From assembly GCA_013205085.1 (NCBI GenBank), contig JABMLH010000014.1, positions 1 to 38,771 on the forward strand: a DNA stretch of 38,771 nucleotides, written 5' to 3'. The notes beneath the pieces were generated by a model, which saw nothing but the letters and a program-made list of their open reading frames with translations, searched no databases and had not been told where the DNA came from. This document shows positions 16,009-23,923 of this stretch, one piece after another. This stretch comes from Microbacteriaceae bacterium VKM Ac-2854 (GTDB lineage: Bacteria > Actinomycetota > Actinomycetes > Actinomycetales > Microbacteriaceae). Position 1 is the stretch's first letter; each line of letters opens with the position of its first letter. The translations under genes were made by a program, and so were the position numbers.

Positions 16009-17055
16009 TCAGAACAGGGTCTGCGGCGCGCTCTCTCGAGCGACCAATCCCGTGAGCGTGACCCGAAGACCCGACAGTGACGGCGGGCTCGCGCGGGCGA
16101 GCAGGTCGAGGGCGATCGCCTCCCAGGAAGCCGGATCGGCTGTCACCTCGATCCCACGCCCTTTCAGCGTGAGCATCGCACCCTCCGATTCGGGTCGGAG
16201 CTGCAGGGTCAGCCCGGTTGCGACGAGGCCGGCCCGTTCGGCCCGGCGGCAGACGCGTTTCAGGCAGATCGATGCCATCTCGGCCGGCGAATGATCCGCC
16301 CGGGCGTAGCCCGACGTGGACGCCTCCGACGACAGCGTGCTGCGATGCGCGACGGGGCGCATGACGGCGTCGTCGGTGCCGGCACGGATCCGCTGCAGCA
16401 GATTCGCCATCGTCACGCCGCACGCGCGCTGCAGTTCCGCGGTCGAGATGCGGTCCAGGTCGCCGAGCCTCACGACGCCGAGGGTGGTGAGCCTCGCGCG
16501 CGTGGCCGGACCGACGCCCCAGACATCGTCGAGGGTCAGCGAGTTCCGGAGGTTCGCCTCCTCGTCAGGACCGATGATCCGCAGCCCATCGGGCTTCGCG
16601 CGCCGCGACGCGAGCTTGGCCATCAGCTTCGTGCGACCCACGCCGACGCTCACCGTGATGCCCAGCTGATGGCGCACGCGTCGCCGGAGCGACTGCCCGG
16701 CCGCGACGGCCTCGGCGACACTGTTTGCGCCGACGTCGAGGAACGCCTCCTCGATGGATCCGGGCTCGACCGCTCGCGCGTATTCGTTGAAGAGGTCGAA
16801 GAGCGCATCGCCCGCCTCCTCGATCTCGGCGCTCGGCAACTCGATCTGCACCAGCTCCGGGCACTGGTGCAGCGCCGCCTGCAGGAGCATGCCGCCGCGC
16901 ACACCCCGGGCGCGCGCCGGGTAGTTCGCGCTGGCGACGAACACGTGCGCCACCGCGGCGACGGGACGGTGCACGAGGTCGGGGCGCGAGCGCAGCGCGA
17001 CCGACGCGAAGAACGCGTCGGCATCCACGTGCAGCAGTAAGGGCTGATCGACCAT
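16009..17055 (-). CDS. dinB: Y-family DNA polymerase (DinB-like) with altered catalytic acid
   Basis: A 348-residue translesion polymerase. The palm motif HVDADAFFASVA gives the metal ligands D11 and D13 and an aromatic steric gate at F16. The second motif, normally SIDEAYLD, reads SIEEAFLDV, placing E102-E103 where Asp-Glu is expected. The fingers segment is VASANYPARARGVRGGM, and the thumb helix-hairpin-helix is DVWGVGPATRARLTTLGV; a little-finger domain follows. Length is normal for Pol IV. It would copy damaged templates with low fidelity if the D-to-E change is tolerated. The start lacks a clear Shine-Dalgarno and is 45 nt after the upstream ATPase gene, so it may be read through from the iron operon. 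Confidence 0.82.
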   Translation of the reverse strand: MVDQPLLLHVDADAFFASVALRSRPDLVHRPVAAVAHVFVASANYPARARGVRGGMLLQAALHQCPELVQIELPSAEIEEAGDALFDLFNEYARAVEPGSIEEAFLDVGANSVAEAVAAGQSLRRRVRHQLGITVSVGVGRTKLMAKLASRRAKPDGLRIIGPDEEANLRNSLTLDDVWGVGPATRARLTTLGVVRLGDLDRISTAELQRACGVTMANLLQRIRAGTDDAVMRPVAHRSTLSSEASTSGYARADHSPAEMASICLKRVCRRAERAGLVATGLTLQLRPESEGAMLTLKGRGIEVTADPASWEAIALDLLARASPPSLSGLRVTLTGLVARESAPQTLF

Positions 17056-17100
17056 GGGTCGACGGTATCCGGGACCACCGACACCGGTTCCGCGCTGCCC

Positions 17101-17913
17101 TCAGCGCGCCTCCGCCATCACGTGGTGTCGACCGAGCGGCAGCACCAGCGGCTTGCCGGAGGTCGGGTCCACGATCACCCGGCTGTCCAGCCCGAACACG
17201 GCACGCACCGTCTCCTCCGTCAGCACCTCGCCCGGCGTCCCCGCGGCGTGCAGCCGGCCGTCGGCCAGCGCGATCAGCCGATCGGCGTAGCGCGCGGCGA
17301 GGTTCAGGTCGTGCAGCACCATCACGATCGTGGTGCCGCGGGAGCGGTTGAGGTCGGTGAGCAGGTCGAGAACCTCCACCTGGTGACTCACGTCGAGGAA
17401 TGTCGTCGGCTCATCCAACAGCAGCAGTTCGGTCTGCTGCGCCAGCGCCATCGCGATCCACACCCGCTGCCGCTGGCCGCCCGAGAGCTCATCCACCGAA
17501 CGGTCCGCCAGCTGCGTCGTCTCGGTCGCCTCCAGCGCCGCCGCGACCGCCGCGTCGTCCGCCGCACTCCAACGTGAGAGCATCCGCTGGTGCGGGTGCC
17601 GCCCCCGGCCGACGAGATCGGACACGGTGATGCCCTCGGGGGCGATCGGCGACTGCGGCAGCAGCCCGAGCGTGCGGGCGAGCTGCTTCGCCGGCGTCCG
17701 ATGCACCTCCTTGCCGTCCAGCAGCACCCGGCCCGAGCGCGGCGAGAGCAGCCGCGACATCGAGCGCAACAGCGTCGACTTGCCGCACGCGTTCGCACCG
17801 ACGATCACAGTCACCTGCCCGGGCGGCACCACCAGGTCGAGCCCCTCGATCACCGCGCGGTCGCCGTAGCCCAGGGTCAGCTGCTCCACCAGGAGCGAGT
17901 GGTCGGTGGTCAT
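17101..17913 (-). CDS. Iron-siderophore ABC importer ATPase (FecE/FepC type)
   Basis: A 270-residue cytoplasmic ATPase. Walker A GANACGKST is at 39-47, the Q-loop in LLPQSPIAPEG (typical of iron-siderophore ATPases), then LSGGQRQRVWIAMALAQ as signature, LLLLDEPTTFLD as Walker B and the switch His in MVLHDLN. It drives the two FecCD permeases encoded immediately before it. The ATG at 17911-17913 overlaps the permease stop by 4 nt. The exact siderophore cannot be read from sequence. Confidence 0.95.
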   Translation of the reverse strand: MTTDHSLLVEQLTLGYGDRAVIEGLDLVVPPGQVTVIVGANACGKSTLLRSMSRLLSPRSGRVLLDGKEVHRTPAKQLARTLGLLPQSPIAPEGITVSDLVGRGRHPHQRMLSRWSAADDAAVAAALEATETTQLADRSVDELSGGQRQRVWIAMALAQQTELLLLDEPTTFLDVSHQVEVLDLLTDLNRSRGTTIVMVLHDLNLAARYADRLIALADGRLHAAGTPGEVLTEETVRAVFGLDSRVIVDPTSGKPLVLPLGRHHVMAEAR

Positions 17914-19028
17914 AGCGAGGCTCCTGCGCGATTGATGCGGACGATGAGGTAGACGAGATAGGGCGCGCCGAGCACACCCGTGACGACGCCGACCGGGTAG
18001 CGGATGCCGAGGGCGTACTGCCCCACGAAGTCCGCGACCAGCACGAGCAGCGCCCCGACCAGTCCGGCCGGAATCAGCAGCGACGCCCCCGGCCCCACGA
18101 TCCGCGCCGCGATCGGCCCGGCCAGGAAGGCAACGAACGCGATCGGGCCGGTGGATGCGGTGGCGAAGCAGAGCAGGCCGACGGCCGTCAGGATGACGAT
18201 CAGCCGGGTTCGCTCCACCCGCACGCCGAGCGCCGCTGCGGTGTCGTCGCCGAGCTGGGTGATCGCGAGGTCGCGCGACCGGCTGAGCAGCAGCGGCCCG
18301 AGCAGGACGACCGCGATGAGCACCGGAACGACCTGCGCCCAGGACGAGCCGTTCAGGCTGCCGGTGAGCCAGCGCATCGCCTCCTGCAGGTCCCACTGCG
18401 CGGCGGTCGAAAGCACGTACGCGGTGACGCTGTCGAGCATTGCGGCGATGCCGATCCCGATCAGGATCAGCCGGGTGCCGGCCACCCCGCCCCGGAACGA
18501 AAGCAGGTACACCAGCACCGCGACGCCGAGGCCGACCACGATCGCGAACACCGAGACGCCCAACCCGCCGAGCCCGAGCGTGATGATCGCGAAGGCCGCG
18601 GCCGCACTCGCCCCCGAGCTGATCCCGATGATGTCGGGGCTGGCCAGCGGATTACGCAGCATCGTCTGGAAGGTCACACCCGCCAGCCCGAAGCAGAGCC
18701 CGGAGAGCACGGCGAGGCACGCCCGCGGCAGCCGCAGCCGGCCGACGGTGAAGGTCGCGCCCTGAACGTCCTGGCCGAGCATCACGCGCACCACGTCGGC
18801 GGGCGGGTAGAAGGTCTGCCCGACCGTCACCGAAACGGCGAACATCGCGACGAGCAGCACCAGCAGGATGCCGACCACGGTGCGCCGCCGAGCGGCACGA
18901 CGGCTGCGCCCGCGCGCGACCAGCTCGATGGCCGCCATGGCGGCGGTTGCCGCGGCGCCGGATTTCGCAGCGCCGGTTGTCCCAGGGCCGGTTGTCCCAG
19001 GGCCGGTTGTCACGGGGCCGGTTGTCAC
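17910..19028 (-). CDS. Siderophore importer permease, FecCD family (second)
   Basis: A 372-residue inner-membrane permease. The first 30 or so residues are a Thr/Gly/Pro tandem run (VTTGP, VTTGP, GTTGP, GTTG) encoded by a 15-bp DNA repeat. After a basic linker come about ten membrane helices. FecCD markers include RLPRACLAVLSG, MLRNPLASPDIIGISSGA and LGDDTAAALGV, and it closes with a GIRYPVGVVTGVLGAPYLVYL segment. The start is the GTG at 19026-19028, overlapping the preceding stop as GTGA. The repeat tail is cytoplasmic and looks like recent slippage growth. It pairs with the other FecCD subunit. Confidence 0.93.
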   Translation of the reverse strand: MTTGPVTTGPGTTGPGTTGAAKSGAAATAAMAAIELVARGRSRRAARRRTVVGILLVLLVAMFAVSVTVGQTFYPPADVVRVMLGQDVQGATFTVGRLRLPRACLAVLSGLCFGLAGVTFQTMLRNPLASPDIIGISSGASAAAAFAIITLGLGGLGVSVFAIVVGLGVAVLVYLLSFRGGVAGTRLILIGIGIAAMLDSVTAYVLSTAAQWDLQEAMRWLTGSLNGSSWAQVVPVLIAVVLLGPLLLSRSRDLAITQLGDDTAAALGVRVERTRLIVILTAVGLLCFATASTGPIAFVAFLAGPIAARIVGPGASLLIPAGLVGALLVLVADFVGQYALGIRYPVGVVTGVLGAPYLVYLIVRINRAGASL

Positions 19029-19031
19029 AGC
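18972..19031. repeat. Four tandem copies of a 15-bp unit
   Basis: The unit GCCGGTTGTCCCAGG is present at 18972-18986 and 18987-19001 as identical copies, then as two diverged copies at 19002-19016 and 19017-19031. It encodes the pentapeptide run at the N-terminus of the second FecCD permease and ends across the start codon and the stop of the first permease. The whole-codon unit keeps the frame when copies are gained or lost. Confidence 0.9.
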
Positions 19032-20068
19032 GCCCTCACCTTCTGTCGGCGCACGATCGAGATGAAGAACGGCGCCCCGATCAGCGCCGTGATGATGCCG
19101 ACGTCGATCTCGTCGGGCCGCGCGACGATCCGCCCGAGCACATCCGCCGCCACGAGCAGCGCCGCGCCGACGAAAGCCGAGAACGGCAGCAGCCAGCGGT
19201 GATCCGTGCCCACCAGCATCCGGCACGCGTGCGGCACGACCAGCCCGACGAATCCGATCGGCCCGGTCACCGCGGTGACCGCGCCGCACAGGATCACGGC
19301 GCCGAGCGCCGCCGTGCCGCGCGCGATCGCAACCCGCTCGCCCAGCCCGGCCGCCAGGTCATCCCCCAACGCCAGCGAGTTCAGCCCCCGCGCCGAGAGC
19401 AGCGAGACCACGAAGCCGACCATCAGGAACGGCGCGACCTGGCCGAGCGCGTCGTAGCTGCCGCCGCCCACACCGCCGATCTGCCAGGAGCGGATGCCGC
19501 TCCCGAGGTCGGCCGCCGGCAGCATCACCGCGGTCACCAGCGACGCGAGCGCCGCCGAGGTCGCCGCTCCCGCGAGCGCCAACTTCAGCGGCGTCGCACC
19601 GCCGCGTCCGAGCGAGCCGACCGTGTAGACGAACAGCGCCGAGATCGCCGCCCCCGCGATCGCGACCCAGACGAAGTCGGTCGCCGAGGACAGCCCGAAG
19701 TAGACCATCCCCGAGACCACCGCGAGCGAGGCACCCATGTTCACGCCGAGGATGCCCGGATCCGCGAGCGGATTGCGGGTGACACCCTGCATCACCGCGC
19801 CCGCCGTGCCGAGCGCGGCCCCGGCGAGCACCGCCAGCAGCGTCCGCGGGATGCGCTTGGCCACGGCAGCCTGGTCGAAGCCGTCCGCGGATCCGCCCAG
19901 CGCCGCGAGGATGTCGGCCCAACGGACGTCGCGCGAGCCGATGGTGATCGACAGCAGCATCAGGGCGACGAGCACCCCCGCCACCCCGAGCAGCCAGAGC
20001 GAACGCAGCCGTCGCGGGCGCCGCACGATGGCGACGCCCGCGACGGGTGAAGTGGGGGTCGAGGTCAC
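19025..20068 (-). CDS. Siderophore importer permease, FecCD family (first)
   Basis: A 347-residue polytopic permease with roughly ten membrane helices after a basic start (VRRPRRLRSLWLL). FecCD motifs are RIPRTLLAVLAGAALG, GVTRNPLADPGILGVNMGA, LGDDLAAGLGE and the closing GIITALIGAPFFISIVRR. The start is GTG at 20066-20068, overlapping the binding-protein stop as GTGA. It forms the membrane channel with the second permease. Such 4-nt overlaps throughout the operon suggest coupled translation in a fixed ratio. Confidence 0.93.
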   Translation of the reverse strand: MTSTPTSPVAGVAIVRRPRRLRSLWLLGVAGVLVALMLLSITIGSRDVRWADILAALGGSADGFDQAAVAKRIPRTLLAVLAGAALGTAGAVMQGVTRNPLADPGILGVNMGASLAVVSGMVYFGLSSATDFVWVAIAGAAISALFVYTVGSLGRGGATPLKLALAGAATSAALASLVTAVMLPAADLGSGIRSWQIGGVGGGSYDALGQVAPFLMVGFVVSLLSARGLNSLALGDDLAAGLGERVAIARGTAALGAVILCGAVTAVTGPIGFVGLVVPHACRMLVGTDHRWLLPFSAFVGAALLVAADVLGRIVARPDEIDVGIITALIGAPFFISIVRRQKVRAL

Positions 20069-21105
20069 GGTGCCTTGACGGCGGCGGCCTTGTCGGCCGC
20101 GTCGGAGAGCAGCGCCGCGTAGTCGTCGAGGATCCACGAGATCGACAGCGGGGTCGGGTTCGCCGCGGTGCCCAGCGGGCTGCTGCCCGGCAGCGCCACG
20201 ATCGCGTTGTTCTGCACGGCCGGCATCTGCGACAGCAGCGGGTCGGCCTCGAGCGCCGCGACCAGCTCGTCGCCGCCGTAGGTCACGATGACGTCGACGT
20301 CGCCGAAGGCGTCCGCCTGCTCGGCGCTCTGCGTCAGCGAGAACTTGTCGGTGGCCGCCGAGGCGTCGGCGATGCTCGCGGGCTGGGTCAGGCCGAGGTC
20401 GTCGAAGAACGCCACGCGGGTGTCGTGCGTCGTGTAGAAGCTGACCTCGCTGAGGTCCGTGGTGTCGACGTGGGTGAGGAACATCGCCGAGGTGCCCTCC
20501 AGCGCCGGGTACTTCTCCGCCGTGTCCGCGATCTCGGTCTCGAGCTCGGCGATCAGCGCGTCGCCCTCGTCCGCCATGCCCATCGCCTCGCTGTTCAGCG
20601 CGATCATGTCGCGCCACGAGGTGCCCCACGCCGTCTCCGGGTAGGCCACGACCGGAGCGATCTCAGTCAGCGTGTCGTAGTCCTCCTGCGTCAGGCCGGA
20701 GTACGCGGCGAGGATCACGTCGGGGTTCGTGTCGGCCACGGCCTCGAAGTCGATGCCGTCGGTCTCGTCGAAGAGCACCGGCGCCTCGGCATCGAGTTCG
20801 GTCAGTTTCTCCTCGACCCAGGGCAGCATGCCGTTGTCGTCGTCGTCACCGAAGTTCGCCGCCGCCATGCCCACCGGCACGACGCCCAGTGCCAGCGGCA
20901 CCTCGTGGTTCGCCCAGTTCACCGTCGCAACGCGCTCCGGCTTGGTCTCGATCGTGGTGGTGCCGAGCGCGTGCTCGATCGTGATCGGCGTGAAATCGCC
21001 GGAACCCTCGGATTCGGCGGCCGTCGTCGACGACGAGCAGCCGGCGAGGCCGACCGTGATCAGGGCGGCGGCGGAGAACGCGACCAATCGGGATGCGCGA
21101 GGCAT
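20065..21105 (-). CDS. Iron-siderophore-binding lipoprotein (FepB/FecB type)
   Basis: A 346-residue extracytoplasmic protein. The signal peptide ends in the lipobox LAG-C (C23) followed by a Ser/Thr-rich tether. The mature part has the class III binding-protein features ITIEHALGTTTIETKPERVATV near the start, a long central helix, and INxxG-like DLGL in the second lobe. Iron-uptake proteins of this type bind ferric siderophores and pass them to the FecCD permeases. It is the first gene of the operon, about 150 nt downstream of a DtxR-like box. ATG at 21103-21105 follows a GAAAGGA-like Shine-Dalgarno. Confidence 0.93.
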   Translation of the reverse strand: MPRASRLVAFSAAALITVGLAGCSSSTTAAESEGSGDFTPITIEHALGTTTIETKPERVATVNWANHEVPLALGVVPVGMAAANFGDDDDNGMLPWVEEKLTELDAEAPVLFDETDGIDFEAVADTNPDVILAAYSGLTQEDYDTLTEIAPVVAYPETAWGTSWRDMIALNSEAMGMADEGDALIAELETEIADTAEKYPALEGTSAMFLTHVDTTDLSEVSFYTTHDTRVAFFDDLGLTQPASIADASAATDKFSLTQSAEQADAFGDVDVIVTYGGDELVAALEADPLLSQMPAVQNNAIVALPGSSPLGTAANPTPLSISWILDDYAALLSDAADKAAAVKAP

Positions 21106-21254
21106 GGGTGTCCTTTCGAAGGGGTGCTGCGGGCGCGACGAAGCACTCGGGCGTTCGGGTCCGAGGGAGGTGTGTTCGCGTGCGCCTCGGATGCGGCCGG
21201 GCCGGCATCGGGCAGGGATATACGCACCGCGCGGTCGTCCGCAACGGTGGATGT

Positions 21255-21273
21255 TTAGGATTGCCTAACCAAA
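21255..21273. promoter_or_regulatory. DtxR/IdeR-type iron box
   Basis: TTAGGATTGCCTAACCAAA matches the consensus TTAGGTTAGGCTAACCTAA at 15 of 19 positions. It lies directly downstream of, and touching, the predicted -10 of the siderophore-importer promoter. An iron-loaded DtxR/IdeR/DmdR dimer pair bound here would block transcription, so the operon is likely switched on by iron shortage. Consensus is from general knowledge of actinobacterial iron regulation. Confidence 0.72.
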
Positions 21274-21300
21274 GCTAGGTGGTTTTTCAGAGCTTTGCAA
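21272..21300 (-). promoter_or_regulatory. Probable promoter of the siderophore-importer operon
   Basis: On the minus strand TTGCAA (21300 to 21295) and TAGCTT (21277 to 21272) are separated by 17 nt. The spacer is A-rich, unusual in this GC-rich DNA. Transcription would start in the iron box at about 21265, leaving a leader of roughly 160 nt before the binding-protein start. Confidence 0.5.
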
Positions 21301-21341
21301 TCGAGCAATTCCGACACGCTTCTTCGCGAATCGGACACGAC

Positions 21342-22112
21342 TCACCGCGAACGGAATCGCCCGGGACTCATCCCCGTGACGCGCCGGAACGCCGTGCCGA
21401 AGCTGCTCGCCGACCCGTATCCGACCAACTCCGCGATCTCGTCAATGCTGTGATCCCGCGCGAGCAATGCGATCGCCTTTTGCGCCCGCGCCGTCGCCAC
21501 CCACCGCTCGAAGCCGAGCCCGGTCTCCGCCTGGAACGCCCGAGCGATCGTGCGCGTGCTGACGTTCAGCGTCACGGCCCGGCTCGCGAGCGAAGTCTGA
21601 TCGGCCGGATCCTCGCGGATCGCCTGCACGATCGGCCCGAGCAGGGCCGCCTCCGGCAGCTGCAGCAGCACCTCGTGCTCCGCGGGAGCCAGCACATCGA
21701 GCACCGTCGCTGCGGTGCGCTCGCGCTCCCCTGCGTCGAGATCCTGATCGAAGCGGTCGAGCAGGAGCCGCAGCAACTCGGTGATCGTCACCGCCACCGG
21801 CCCCTCCGCCACCTTCGGCGCCCGATCCACGCTGAACTGCGCCGCCCGCAGCCACATCCCGGCCGGGGTCCAGCCGGAATGGACCAGGCCGGCGGGAATC
21901 CAGAGGCCGACCGTCGGGGTGATCGTCCAGACGCGGCTGCCGACCGTCGCCGTGGAGGCGCCGCGCTGCGCCCAGAGCAGTTCGTGGGTCGCGTGGGAGT
22001 GCTCGGCCCAGTGGGTGTCGTGTTCGAGGACCTCGGTGCTCGCCTCGATGGTGTAGCGAGATGCGACGGAACCGGCCTCGTGCAGAGGGAGGTGGCGGGA
22101 GGTGGTGGGCAT
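21342..22112 (-). CDS. AraC-family regulator beside the siderophore importer
   Basis: A 256-residue regulator. Residues 25-100 form a cupin-like sensor (HWAEHSHATHELLWAQRG, then PTVGLWIPAGLVHSGW) and residues 150-256 form the AraC helix-turn-helix pair (SLASRAVTLNVSTRTIARAFQAETG, then IDEIAELVGYGSASSFGTAFRRVTGMSPGRFR). It reads in the same direction as the iron operon, 237 nt upstream of its first gene, with the iron box between them. Proteins of this layout beside siderophore importers often act as siderophore-responsive activators, which is a plausible but unproven role. The start lacks a clear Shine-Dalgarno. Confidence 0.87.
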   Translation of the reverse strand: MPTTSRHLPLHEAGSVASRYTIEASTEVLEHDTHWAEHSHATHELLWAQRGASTATVGSRVWTITPTVGLWIPAGLVHSGWTPAGMWLRAAQFSVDRAPKVAEGPVAVTITELLRLLLDRFDQDLDAGERERTAATVLDVLAPAEHEVLLQLPEAALLGPIVQAIREDPADQTSLASRAVTLNVSTRTIARAFQAETGLGFERWVATARAQKAIALLARDHSIDEIAELVGYGSASSFGTAFRRVTGMSPGRFRSR

Positions 22113-22143
22113 CGGGGTTAAGGGTACGGGGCGACGCCACAGT

Positions 22144-22211
22144 CACAACTTCGGCTGAGAGCGCTCGTCATCGCTGATCAGGGCTGAGGGACACTCTCAG
22201 CCGAGGTTGTG
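22144..22211. repeat. Imperfect 18-bp inverted repeat with a competing inner hairpin
   Basis: Arms 22144-22161 (CACAACTTCGGCTGAGAG) and 22194-22211 are inverted copies at 17 of 18 positions, 32 nt apart. A second copy of the GGCTGAG word inside the loop (22182-22188) can pair with the same right arm, so two mutually exclusive hairpins are possible. It lies between the AraC gene and the tRNA, with no gene across it. It could be a terminator, an attenuator-like element or a dispersed repeat. Confidence 0.6.
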
Positions 22212-22308
22212 TCCGCTCCGGGAAGGAATTGGAGACGCTCTGCGCCATCCACACGCTTAGGCCTACCCCTATACCCCCAAGCGGCGCGGCCAGATCAGAA
22301 ACGACGAA

Positions 22309-22337
22309 GTCCCGGCAACTCTCTCGAGTTCCGGGAC
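22309..22337 (-). terminator. Probable terminator of tRNA-Pro
   Basis: GTCCCGG (22309-22315) pairs with CCGGGAC (22331-22337), continued by an inner ACTC/GAGT stem after a small internal loop. On the minus strand it follows the tRNA 3' end by 6 nt and is followed by a T-rich stretch (TTCGTCGTTTC), fitting an intrinsic terminator. Confidence 0.65.
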
Positions 22338-22343
22338 ACACTG

Positions 22344-22417
<74 letters not shown>

Positions 22418-22551
22418 TGGCTTCCTGCTGCGACACCGCCGCAGGCAACTCGACAATCCTAGCGGGTCGGTGGGCCGAACGCGAAAACGACTCCTGGCGC
22501 CAGACCCGCTCCAGCCGCCACATGAGTATCATTCAGGGACACCTCCGCGCG

Positions 22552-22557
22552 TACAAT
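22552..22557 (+). promoter_or_regulatory. Possible -10 box of the TetR-GNAT pair
   Basis: TACAAT matches the -10 consensus at five of six positions and lies 59 nt before the TetR start codon. No good -35 was found at normal spacing, so it may depend on an activator or be weak. Autoregulation by the TetR protein is likely for the family but no clear palindrome was found. Confidence 0.35.
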
Positions 22558-22615
22558 CAACACGCAGCATCAGCGCGGACTGTGGTGACGAAGCTACGGC
22601 GCGGAAAGGCCCGAG

Positions 22616-23230
22616 ATGGACGCTCGACAACGCAAATCCCAGGCGGCACTGTTCGCCGCGATCATCGACCTCGCGACGACCCGTTCGGTGTCGAGTCTCA
22701 CGGTCGCCGACATCACCGATCGGGCCGGGGTGAACCGCTCCACGTTCTACGCACATGCGACGTCGGCGAGCGAGTTGCTCTGCGCCGCCCTGCGCAGCGA
22801 GCTGGATGCGATCCGCGCCCTCTTCCTCGCGGAGGCGCACGACGGCGACCTGAGCGAGGCCACGCGCAACGTGAACCTGGGCGTGCTCGACAACCTCGAG
22901 CACCACGCGGCGCTGTACCTGCGGGCGTTCGACGACCCGAGCGACGACTCCGGGCTGCGCACGATGCTCTCGGGGCACTTCCGGGCCACGATCGAGCTCG
23001 CCCTCGCCGACAGGTCGCTCGACATCCCCGGTCTCGACCAGTTCTCGGCCGAAGAACGAGCGTTCATCTCCTCGTCCGCGGCCGGCTTCGTATCCGCGGG
23101 GTCCGCTGCGATCATCGAGGAGTGGCTGCGACTGCCGGCACCGCGTGACCGCGACATGTACGTCCGCGTCGTCGCGAAGCTGATGCCCGAGTGGTGGCCG
23201 GTCGAGGTCACCGAGACGCGCGCGGCCTGA
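22616..23230 (+). CDS. TetR/AcrR-family regulator
   Basis: A 204-residue transcription regulator. The N-terminal TetR helix-turn-helix is clear: AALFAAIIDLATTRSVSSLTVADITDRAGVNRSTFYAHATSASELLCAAL (about residues 10-60). The C-terminal helical ligand domain, with AGFVSAGSAAIIEEWLRL near 160-180, resembles the common TetR_C group in actinobacteria. GGAAAGG precedes the ATG. The GNAT gene begins 3 nt after its stop, so the two form an operon. Ligand and targets are unknown. Confidence 0.9.
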   Translation: MDARQRKSQAALFAAIIDLATTRSVSSLTVADITDRAGVNRSTFYAHATSASELLCAALRSELDAIRALFLAEAHDGDLSEATRNVNLGVLDNLEHHAALYLRAFDDPSDDSGLRTMLSGHFRATIELALADRSLDIPGLDQFSAEERAFISSSAAGFVSAGSAAIIEEWLRLPAPRDRDMYVRVVAKLMPEWWPVEVTETRAA

Positions 23231-23233
23231 GCC

Positions 23234-23809
23234 ATGAGCATCGACGTCCGCCCGGCCGATCAGGTCGATTGGGCGGACGTCGATGCGGTGTTCGGCACGC
23301 GGGGCGACCCGGCGACGTGCTGGTGCCAGTTCTTCAAGCTGGACAACAAAGGCTTCGACGCAGCTGCGGCACCCGATCTGAAAGCAGCGCTGCACCGGCA
23401 GATCGAGACCGGGACGCCGGGGCTGATCGCCTACCGCGACGGGGAGCCGGCGGGATGGGTGGCTGTCGAGCCGCGGCCGGTATACGGCAGGTTGCGGCGC
23501 ACGCGCCTCGTCGCGGCGGGCAGCGTGGATCCGCTGGACGACGCATCCGTCTGGGCTGTGACCTGCTTCGTCGTCCCCGTCGGGCACCGGAAGCAGGGGG
23601 TGTCGAAGGCGCTGCTGGATGCGGCGGTGCAATTCGCGCGGGAGAATGGCGCGCGGGTGGTCGAGGGGTACCCGGTGGATCCGACTGTTGGGGCGAAGAA
23701 GTCGAGTGCGGAGCTGTATCACGGGGTGCTGTCGGTGTTCGAAGCGGCGGGATTCGACGTGGCGCACCGGCCGTCGGCGTCGCGTGCGCTGGTGCGGCTG
23801 GTGCTCTGA
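23234..23809 (+). CDS. GNAT-family N-acetyltransferase
   Basis: A 191-residue acetyl-CoA-dependent acetyltransferase. The core motif is in VWAVTCFVVPVGHRKQGVSKALLDAAVQFARENGARVVEGYPVD (about 105-148), where the GHRKQGVSKALL loop is the pyrophosphate-binding R/Q-x-x-G-x-G/A segment; the fourth strand and LYHGVLSVFEAAGF complete the fold. A WCQFF segment early in the protein is shared by a small actinobacterial GNAT group. Substrate unknown. It is translated with the TetR regulator, which may control it. Confidence 0.88.
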   Translation: MSIDVRPADQVDWADVDAVFGTRGDPATCWCQFFKLDNKGFDAAAAPDLKAALHRQIETGTPGLIAYRDGEPAGWVAVEPRPVYGRLRRTRLVAAGSVDPLDDASVWAVTCFVVPVGHRKQGVSKALLDAAVQFARENGARVVEGYPVDPTVGAKKSSAELYHGVLSVFEAAGFDVAHRPSASRALVRLVL

Positions 23810-23813
23810 CGTC

Positions 23814-23831
23814 TTTCCTGCGGCCAGGAAG
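23814..23831 (+). terminator. Short hairpin after the GNAT gene
   Basis: TTCCTG (23815-23820) pairs with CAGGAA (23825-23830) around the tetraloop CGGC, plus one outer T-G pair. It begins 5 nt after the GNAT stop codon and may mark the 3' end of that transcript, although no T run follows. Confidence 0.45.
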
Positions 23832-23878
23832 AACGCACCCGATCAGGACGAACGGGCGCGTTCCTTCCGCATCGGAGC

Positions 23879-23904
23879 CGTTTCTCCTCGCCCCCGGAGA
23901 AACG
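23879..23904. terminator. 9-bp hairpin between convergent genes
   Basis: CGTTTCTCC (23879-23887) pairs perfectly with GGAGAAACG (23896-23904) around an 8-nt loop. It lies between the convergent GNAT and der genes. Its A/T-rich outer stem could help termination in either direction. Confidence 0.5.
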
Positions 23905-23923
23905 CCCCGCGCACATACGCGAA

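Noticed and set aside
18972-19031. Tandem repeat as possible CRISPR array
   Set aside because: Units are directly adjacent with no spacers and lie in a coding frame.
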